Below are positions 7,203-11,770 of a DNA stretch of 11,770 bases, piece after piece. Position 1 is the stretch's first letter; each line of letters starts with the position of its first letter. The notes under the pieces were generated by a model, which searched no databases, was not told where the DNA came from, and saw nothing but the letters and a program-made list of their open reading frames with translations. The position numbers and the translations under genes were made by a program. The stretch is from positions 1-11,770 of the forward strand of contig JAFRMD010000169.1 in assembly GCA_017430835.1 (NCBI GenBank), in the 5' to 3' direction. The DNA comes from Methanosphaera sp. GTDB taxonomy: Archaea; Methanobacteriota; Methanobacteria; Methanobacteriales; Methanobacteriaceae.

Positions 7203-7328
7203 TATTTTTAATTTTTCAATTTGTTAAAAGATAGATTAACTCTAACAATAAGATTATTTACCATTATTAATCTTTAAATATCGTATTCTTGTAGTCCTTT
7301 GATTAAATATTTTATAACAACGATTAAC

Positions 7329-7384
7329 TTTATATAGAAGTTTATATAAATATTTGTTTATATAAATAATTATTTATATTAATA
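7329..7384 (+). promoter_or_regulatory. arsR promoter with four TTTATAT repeats (probable operator)
   Basis: TTTATATA occurs at 7329 and 7341 and again from 7358, and TTTATATTAATA at 7373. The centre TATATAAATATTTGTTTATA (7343-7362) is close to an inverted repeat of the type bound by ArsR/SmtB dimers. The first copy suits a TATA box and the later copies would cover the initiation region, so repressor binding would block transcription. Autoregulation is inferred from this layout and from family habit. Confidence 0.5.
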
Positions 7385-7417
7385 GTTCTTTATGTAATCC
7401 TATAATCAATAGGAGGC

Positions 7418-7741
7418 ATGTTAAATATTAAAACAGAAGAGATTATACGTATTTCTAAAGCATTAAGCGATAAAAACAGGGTTGAAATAATTAAATTATT
7501 AAGTGACGAAGAGCTATGTGCTTGTCATTTACTAGAATATTTTGATTTTACACAACCAGCATTATCACACCATATGAAACAATTAGTAGATTCAGAATTA
7601 GTACTTGTAGAAAAAAAAGCTCAATGGTCCTATTATCGAATTAACAAAAAAATATTCAATGAATTTAAAGAATTTATAGAAAACATTACCAAATCAGATT
7701 ATAAAGAAAAATTTGATAATAAAAAATGTTGCAATAAATAA
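7418..7741 (+). CDS. ArsR/SmtB-family metal(loid)-responsive repressor
   Basis: A 107-residue winged-helix repressor. The N-terminal helix holds ISKALSDKNRVEIIKLLSD (12-30), the family hallmark. ELCACHLLEYF (32-42) is the alpha-3 metal box with C34 and C36, as in As(III)/Cd(II) sensors (ELCVCDL). The recognition helix is TQPALSHHMKQLVDSELV (45-62) and the wing is KKAQWSYYRIN (66-76). A further cysteine pair lies at 104-105 and could complete a trigonal thiolate site. The ATG is only 1 nt after AGGAGG, an unusually tight spacing. An in-frame stop lies just upstream, and the only later alternative would be a non-standard ATT, so I keep this start. Just downstream is the decayed DUF5714 gene, likely its former target. 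The inducer (arsenite, cadmium or another thiophile) is inferred only from the cysteine box. Confidence 0.92.
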   Translation: MLNIKTEEIIRISKALSDKNRVEIIKLLSDEELCACHLLEYFDFTQPALSHHMKQLVDSELVLVEKKAQWSYYRINKKIFNEFKEFIENITKSDYKEKFDNKKCCNK

Positions 7742-7755
7742 TATTAAAAAAAACT

Positions 7756-8511
7756 ATTACAGAGGATATTATCAATCACATCAAAAAAATAGTTAAAAAA
7801 ATGAAATAAGGAGCAATTTTTCATTATGAAGAATGCTTAATATGTGAAGCACCTTTAAAATATATACAAAAGGATGTACTACGGAATGTAGTATTTGTCA
7901 TAAAACAGAAAATACTAAAACAATGTGTAAAAACAATCATTACATTTGTAACGAATATCATACAGATATCTTAAATTCAATAATAAAGATTTGTCTAAAG
8001 AGCAAATCCACTAACCCTATAGAAATTATTCAGGAATTAATGTCTCAACCATTTTGTCATATGCACGGATTCGAACATCTACAATGGTGGGTTCAACATT
8101 ACTAACAGCATACAAAAACGCTGGAGGAAAAATCAATCTTGAAGATGCATTAATAGAAATGTTTAATAGAGGAAAAAAAGTGCCTGAAGGATCATGTGGA
8201 TACTGGGGAGCATGTGGTGCAGGAATAAGTACTGGAATGTTTATTTCAATAATTACAGAATCAACACCATTAAAAAGAAGAGAATTTAGCCTATCACACC
8301 AAATAACATCAAAATCATTAACACAAATTGGAAAAAATGGTGGTCCAGATGCTGTAAAAGAGACTCTTACTTATCAATACAAGTAGCCATCGACTTTGTA
8401 GAAGAAAACTTCAACATAACAATGACAAAACAAGAAATTAAATGTGAACACTCAAAACAGAATAATCAGTGCATTAAAAGCAAATGTCCATTTTTCAGAG
8501 AAAAAAATTAA
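7756..8511 (+). pseudogene. DUF5714-type cysteine-rich protein, broken by a stop and three frameshifts
   Basis: Reading across frames restores an almost complete protein. Segment 1 (about 7756-7878) encodes TEDIINHIKKIVKKMK, a TAA stop at 7807-7809, then GAIFHYEECLICEAPLKYI. Segment 2 (about 7884-8078) encodes ECSICHKT, YICNEYHT and FCHMHGFEH. Segment 3 (8084-8346) encodes MVGSTLLTAYKNAGG, VPEGSCGYWGACGAG and STGMFISIITESTPL. Segment 4 (8347-8511) encodes RCCKRDSYLSI, a VAIDFVEE stretch, and QCIKSKCPFF before TAA. Each junction is a shift equal to loss of one base, near 7879, 8079 and 8346. The first codon is ATT where ATG would be expected, so the start may also be lost. The CxxC pairs, HMHG and GACGAG motifs match my memory of DUF5714 proteins of methanogens and clostridia, whose function is unknown. 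It lies 14 nt after the ArsR gene. Sequencing error is possible, but neighbouring genes are intact. Confidence 0.82.
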
Positions 8512-8554
8512 TATTCCTAAATACAGTAAATAATTCTTCATAGGTGATGATCTT

Positions 8555-9682
8555 TTGATAAATAATAAAATAATTTTACTTTCAAATTTTTTACGAAACG
8601 AAAACATGCCTATCAGTATTAGAAGCACAATAATTGCAGATGTTGTTCTAAAAAATTTGAGCAATAATATGACCTACGATGAATTTTATCTATCATTGAA
8701 AGCCATATATGTTAAAGACAATGATGATAACGATAAGTTTGACCGGGCATTTAATAAAGTCTTTAAAAAGATAGAGACTAAAAAAGAACAAACTGAAGAA
8801 GAAGATAATCAAAATTCGCATGAAGAATCATCATATAATCCAATGAATGAAGTTATTCCTGAACAAAATCTTGAACAATTACAACAATTATATGATTTGA
8901 TGATGAAAGATGGATTAAAACAAAATTCAGATTATAAAAAAATGTTGGATGGAAGTTTAATCTTATTGGATAGTTGGGATCCAAGAGTCTTTGAATTATG
9001 TCGTAGACTAAGTAAAAAGATAGCTAATCAAAGGTCTAAAAGACGAAAAAAATATAATTCACACCATATTAACATGTCAAAAACAATACGTTCAAATCTA
9101 AAAAATGGAGGACATTTCATTAAAATATGCTACGATAAACCCCCTAAAAAGAAATCAAAGCATGTTTTTTTATGTGATGTGAGTGGATCATGTGAATGGA
9201 TTACATCATGGTTTTTTCTATTGTTATATGGATGCAAAAGAACATTCAATAAAGTGAAAATATATGATTTTGACAATGAGGTAACTGATGTAACGGAGGT
9301 TCTGGAAGTAGAATCCTATAAAAGTGTAGGTGAAATAAATGTTGCACAAAGAGCTAAAGGAATTAGGTGTTATGGTCAGTCAGATATGGCAAAAGCATTT
9401 AAAGAATTTTTAGATATGGCTGAAATAAATAGTAGAACTGATATTATTATATTAACTGATTGTCGCGACTGGAAAGGAAAGTATATTAATGGTATCCTGG
9501 AAAGTGCTTCTTTAATAAAAACTATGTTAAGTAAAGCAAATAGGGTTATAATACTTAATCCTGAAAAGAAGATAAGATGGAATAATACTACAAGTTACGT
9601 AAAAGAATATGAAAAAGCGGGAGCAGAAGTATTTGAAGTATCCAGCTTACACAAGTTTGAAGAAGTAATTACTCAGCTATGA
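8555..9682 (+). CDS. VWA domain protein, CoxE-like, without its usual AAA+ partner
   Basis: A 375-residue cytoplasmic protein. Residues 1-75 are helical, 76-100 form a glutamate/asparagine-rich linker, and 105-165 is helical and basic (LCRRLSKKIANQRSKRRKKY). After SKTIRSNLKNGG (175-186) the VWA domain begins with FLCDVSGSCEW. The MIDAS motif is DxSxS (D208, S210, S212); S276-D277 replaces the usual TD, and the last metal loop is LTDCRDW (301-306). This layout is that of the CoxE-like family, which normally works with a MoxR-type AAA+ ATPase in metal-centre maturation or protein remodelling. No MoxR gene is in the window. The start is TTG, chosen because AGGTGAT (8542-8548), a very good archaeal Shine-Dalgarno site, lies 6 nt upstream, and no ATG is near. 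It starts 43 nt after the DUF5714 remnant on the same strand. Confidence 0.85.
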   Translation: MINNKIILLSNFLRNENMPISIRSTIIADVVLKNLSNNMTYDEFYLSLKAIYVKDNDDNDKFDRAFNKVFKKIETKKEQTEEEDNQNSHEESSYNPMNEVIPEQNLEQLQQLYDLMMKDGLKQNSDYKKMLDGSLILLDSWDPRVFELCRRLSKKIANQRSKRRKKYNSHHINMSKTIRSNLKNGGHFIKICYDKPPKKKSKHVFLCDVSGSCEWITSWFFLLLYGCKRTFNKVKIYDFDNEVTDVTEVLEVESYKSVGEINVAQRAKGIRCYGQSDMAKAFKEFLDMAEINSRTDIIILTDCRDWKGKYINGILESASLIKTMLSKANRVIILNPEKKIRWNNTTSYVKEYEKAGAEVFEVSSLHKFEEVITQL

Positions 9683-9703
9683 ATAAATAAATTAAGAATT
9701 TTA

Positions 9704-9721
9704 GAAAGGAAAATATATAAT
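9704..9721 (+). promoter_or_regulatory. BRE/TATA element of the C_GCAxxG gene
   Basis: GAAAGGAAAATATATAAT combines a purine-rich BRE-like part with the TATA core ATATATAA. Initiation about 25 nt downstream falls near 9741, which favours the ATG at 9752. A nearly identical element (GAAAGGAGAAAATATATAAT, 11025-11044) precedes the zinc-ribbon gene. Confidence 0.5.
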
Positions 9722-9751
9722 CTGGAGAGAATGAATATATGGAGTGTTTAT

Positions 9752-10192
9752 ATGAATCATGTTAACGAAGCTTTAAAATTATTTGAAGAAAAATATCATT
9801 GTTCACAAGCAGTATTAGCAGCTTTTTCCGAAGAGTATGGTCTTAGCAAAGAAAATGCACTAAAAATTGGCGGATGTTTTGGTAGTGGAATGCGTAAGGG
9901 TGAAGTATGTGGAGCATGTACAGGAGCTCTAATGGTTTTAGGATTAAAATATGGAAAAAGTAGAATAGAGGATATGGATAGTAAAATTAAATCAAATGAA
10001 GTTTGTGACAAATTCTTAGATGAATTTAAAAGAGAAAATGGATCATACCTATGCAATACATTACTGGGTTGTGACATTTCAACTAAAGAAGGAGTCCAAT
10101 ATGCATTGGATAATGAATTGTTTACAAAATTCTGTCCAAAAATGGTTAAATCTGCGGTAATGATTACTGAAAAAATATTGGATGAAAAATAA
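9752..10192 (+). CDS. C_GCAxxG_C_C family protein (putative redox/metal cysteine protein)
   Basis: A 146-residue cytoplasmic protein of the C_GCAxxG_C_C family, which is often found near redox and metal genes in anaerobes and whose biochemical role is unsettled. The conserved cysteines and motifs are visible: HCSQAVLAAFSEEYG (16-30), GGCFGSGMRKGEVCGACTGALMVLGLKYG (40-68, with C42, C53 and C56), C85, CNTLLGCDIS (101-110) and FCPKMV (127-132). C56 replaces a residue that I recall as usually non-cysteine in VCGAVTGA-type sequences, so this copy may have an extra thiol. The frame is open from an ATG at 9731, but GGAGTG (9741-9746) and the TATA spacing favour 9752. The gene follows the VWA gene by 69 nt with its own promoter. 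It may belong functionally with the ArsR/DUF5714 cysteine block upstream. Confidence 0.88.
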   Translation: MNHVNEALKLFEEKYHCSQAVLAAFSEEYGLSKENALKIGGCFGSGMRKGEVCGACTGALMVLGLKYGKSRIEDMDSKIKSNEVCDKFLDEFKRENGSYLCNTLLGCDISTKEGVQYALDNELFTKFCPKMVKSAVMITEKILDEK

Positions 10193-10387
10193 TTATTGTA
10201 AAAATAAAAACAAGCCATAATTTTAAATGTCATTTTAAAAGTTATTTATAATTTTCAAATAATTTGATAATGAAATAATTCTTAAATACCTATTTAAATT
10301 ATTATAATGAAAAAAAATTAAATTATTGAAATTATTTTTCAAAAAATATAAAATTTTACACAATAAATAAAAGAATAATTGTCAGAA
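10193..10387. other. Convergent intergenic region with weak stem-loop
   Basis: This spacer lies between two convergent genes. ATAATTTTAAA (10217-10227) can pair imperfectly with TTTTAAAAGTTAT (10232-10244), with one G-T pair and one bulge, and T-rich sequence follows. This may be the terminator for the plus-strand gene. The A-rich stretch 10307-10380 would provide oligo-T on the minus strand. No gene is visible. Confidence 0.35.
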
Positions 10388-10960
10388 TTAATAATCATAG
10401 ACTATACCACGACCATTAGTTCCCACATAATAATAATACCTGCTTGAAGAAGACTTTTCAGAAGACTTCTTACTAAGAGAATGTTCCATATCAGCCTCTT
10501 GCCAATAGGACTTATTATCATAATAAGCATCACGCTGATTTTCAAAATCATCAAAATAACTCATCTGTTCCTTAGTCATACCCTTAGTATCATAATCCAA
10601 AACAGGAATAACAGTACCATTCTTATACTTCATAGTTAAAATCATCTTAGGTTCATTACCGGAACTATGCGTCATAATAATAGGTTCATCAAACTTAAAC
10701 GACTTTTTAGTAGCATAAGCAATGCCACGAACCGCACCAGTAGGAATTCTATAAGTTTTATTATCAATGGTATTGTTACATAATGTTTTTTCTAAACCCA
10801 AATCGCCTTCATACGTTGTAGTATTATGATCATTATAACAAAACAATAAATCAACAGGATTAAATTCATGTTCTTCATCCCATTCACGAACTGCAAAAAC
10901 ACAAGAGGATAAAGACAATGTTATAATGATAAAAGCAATTAAAACAATTCTTTTAAACAT
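10388..10960 (-). CDS. Secreted or surface-anchored hypothetical protein
   Basis: The family is not recognised. The 190-residue product begins with a clear signal peptide: MFKRIV, a hydrophobic core to about residue 17, then LSLSSCVFA. Cleavage after VFA (residue 23) by signal peptidase I is plausible; SSC could mimic a lipobox at C20. The mature part is polar and has cysteines at 41 and 61, a possible disulfide outside the cell. It carries five N-glycosylation sequons (N46, N62, N67, N114, N149), a serine/lysine-rich stretch (161-173) and a run of four tyrosines (175-178). It probably faces the cell exterior or pseudomurein wall. No Shine-Dalgarno site precedes the ATG. A TATA-like GTTATATTAA (10981-10990 on minus) is centred about 26 nt upstream, which fits a leaderless mRNA. 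No partner gene is evident. Confidence 0.75.
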   Translation of the reverse strand: MFKRIVLIAFIIITLSLSSCVFAVREWDEEHEFNPVDLLFCYNDHNTTTYEGDLGLEKTLCNNTIDNKTYRIPTGAVRGIAYATKKSFKFDEPIIMTHSSGNEPKMILTMKYKNGTVIPVLDYDTKGMTKEQMSYFDDFENQRDAYYDNKSYWQEADMEHSLSKKSSEKSSSSRYYYYVGTNGRGIVYDY

Positions 10961-11024
10961 AATAATAGTATATTAAATGATTAATATAACTTTTATCCTT
11001 TAACAAATTCACAAGTATTTTAAA

Positions 11025-11044
11025 GAAAGGAGAAAATATATAAT
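11025..11044 (+). promoter_or_regulatory. BRE/TATA element of the zinc-ribbon gene
   Basis: A purine-rich GAAAGGAG part is followed by AAAATATATAAT. It is nearly identical to the element before the C_GCAxxG gene (9704-9721). The predicted initiation is near 11062-11067, just at or before the GAGGCGATT ribosome site. Confidence 0.5.
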
Positions 11045-11075
11045 ATTTGACAAAAAATATGAGGCGATTATTTAC

Positions 11076-11210
11076 ATGAGATACGATCCACAAACAGGAG
11101 ACCTCTATGATATAGACTACTACTGTCCAGAATGTGAAGCAGAACTATATGATGACTACGAATACTGTGAAAACTGTGACTTCTACGTAGGATTACTCTT
11201 AAAAGATTAA
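11076..11210 (+). CDS. 44-residue zinc-ribbon protein
   Basis: A very small gene. The product has two CxxC knuckles, CPEC (17-20) and CENC (31-34), separated by ten mostly acidic residues (EAELYDDYEY). This is the pattern of a double-knuckle zinc ribbon, close to the zinc_ribbon_2 type. It is acidic and tyrosine-rich and has no other domain, so binding to a protein partner seems likelier than direct DNA binding. GAGGCGATT (11061-11069), a near match to the archaeal Shine-Dalgarno sequence, lies 6 nt before the ATG, and a good TATA element is upstream. These, with the conserved knuckles, argue that the short frame is a real gene. It is divergent from the secreted-protein gene. Role unknown. 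Confidence 0.75.
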   Translation: MRYDPQTGDLYDIDYYCPECEAELYDDYEYCENCDFYVGLLLKD

Positions 11211-11450
11211 TAATTAAACAAAAATATTAAAACAGAAAATCTGCATAACCAATAGCAACCACACTTACAAAAAGAAGTAGCAACAAACATTATAATTTCC
11301 AATAAATACATATCATATCTTTTTCTCCAAAAAACCTCAACACATCATAAATTAAAATTATGGCAAAAAATAATAAATCCAATTTTAAAGAAAAATAAAA
11401 TAATACTTAAAACAAAATAAAAAAATATAAGAATCTATAAGTGATAAAAA
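11211..11450. other. Intergenic, no gene seen
   Basis: AT-rich sequence with a C-containing patch (11246-11272) but no convincing frame, repeat or hairpin. AAAAAATATAAG near 11421-11430 may act as the TATA box of the following gene; it is 20-30 nt before its start. Confidence 0.4.
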
Positions 11451-11770
11451 ATGATTGATTTACACAAACTGATAGATCAAATCCAATACGACAGACAATT
11501 ATACGAATTCAAATACAAAGAAGGAGACGAACTATTAGACGTAAAAGAAAACCTAAACAAAAGAATAGTATGTCTTAAAGAACTGCTACTAGAACAACCA
11601 GACAACCCCAACCTAAACTTTGAACTAGCATTCTGCGAAGAAGAAGCAGAAAGAATAACAAAAGAACAAGAAAACTTCAACAAAAAATACGAAAACAAAG
11701 AAGCACAAATAGAAAAACACCAACAAATAATAGAATACGACCTAAAAGAACTATACGAATACATAGAACT
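11451..11770 (+). CDS. Coiled-coil protein, truncated by window end
   Basis: An open frame of 106 codons runs off the window. The visible part is glutamate/lysine/glutamine-rich and predicted to be almost wholly helical and coiled-coil from residue 1 to the edge, with one break at EQPDNPNLNF (48-57). It has no signal peptide. A GTGAT element (11441-11445) lies 5 nt before the ATG and supports the start. Codon use is strikingly C-ending: all seven tyrosines are TAC and all asparagines in the visible part are AAC, unlike most genes in this window. This suggests strong translational selection or a different origin. I do not recognise the family; the full protein could be a phage-like, structural or SMC-like coiled-coil, and the domain that would decide is outside. 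Confidence 0.72.
   Translation, partial: MIDLHKLIDQIQYDRQLYEFKYKEGDELLDVKENLNKRIVCLKELLLEQPDNPNLNFELAFCEEEAERITKEQENFNKKYENKEAQIEKHQQIIEYDLKELYEYIE

Noticed and set aside
7738..7809. Independent small gene between ArsR and the DUF5714 remnant
   Set aside because: It has no start codon or Shine-Dalgarno site and joins in frame, through a single TAA, with the DUF5714 N-terminal segment, so it is better read as part of the pseudogene.
8452..8664. Minus-strand frame of 70 residues over the DUF5714/VWA junction
   Set aside because: It overlaps the VWA start with its strong Shine-Dalgarno site and the conserved end of the DUF5714 remnant, and has no recognisable family.
9796..10233. 145-residue minus-strand frame opposite the C_GCAxxG gene
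   Set aside because: The plus strand encodes the clearly conserved cysteine protein; the antisense frame has no motif.
11216..11300. Tiny cysteine-containing minus-strand frame (about 26 residues)
   Set aside because: It has no ribosome site or promoter support, and its length and composition are compatible with chance.
11477..11764. Minus-strand serine/phenylalanine-rich frame at the window end
   Set aside because: It mirrors the GAA/AAA-rich coiled-coil frame on plus, which has a GTGAT site and a proper start.

Overview
The window looks like chromosomal DNA from a very AT-rich methanogenic archaeon of the Methanobacteriales, most likely Methanosphaera or a close relative. The signs are archaeal TATA boxes (TTTATATA and variants), Shine-Dalgarno sites matching the archaeal 16S tail (AGGTGAT, GGAGTGA, GTGAT), oligo-T terminators, one TTG start, and archaeal-type proteins. 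The taxon is inferred from style and gene content, not from a marker gene.

Layout. (1) 149-1422, minus strand: a two-gene CRISPR adaptation module, cas2 then cas1, overlapping by 4 nt. No effector gene and no repeat array lie in the window. Short hairpins sharing a TTCGTTA/TAACGAA stem core lie on both sides. (2) 1423-2160: a 738-nt, extremely AT-rich divergent spacer. (3) 2161-4265, plus: a vitamin-salvage pair, a PdxY-like kinase and a CytX-like NCS1 transporter, closed by a clear hairpin/oligo-T terminator. (4) 4670-6489, plus: UDP-glucose dehydrogenase (ugd) followed by an unrecognised helical protein with a histidine-rich loop. (5) 6600-7200: a 76-residue protein lying between a 16-bp hairpin upstream, whose arm sequence is repeated at its TATA box, and a long-stem hairpin downstream. 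(6) 7329-8511: an ArsR-family repressor with a repeated AT-rich operator/promoter, followed by a decayed DUF5714-type gene carrying an in-frame stop and three single-base frameshifts. (7) 8555-10192: an orphan CoxE-type VWA protein and a C_GCAxxG_C_C cysteine protein. (8) 10388-10960, minus: a secreted or surface protein. (9) 11076-11210: a 44-residue zinc ribbon. (10) 11451 to the window end: the start of a coiled-coil protein.

The genes do not form one pathway. The parts that suggest joint function are cas2-cas1, pdxY-cytX, ugd with the His-rich protein, and the cysteine/metal-flavoured block of ArsR, DUF5714 remnant and C_GCAxxG protein. The least explained signals are the hairpin-bracketed 76-residue gene, the multiply broken DUF5714 gene beside an intact ArsR regulator, and the matching hairpin cores around the orphan cas2-cas1 pair.
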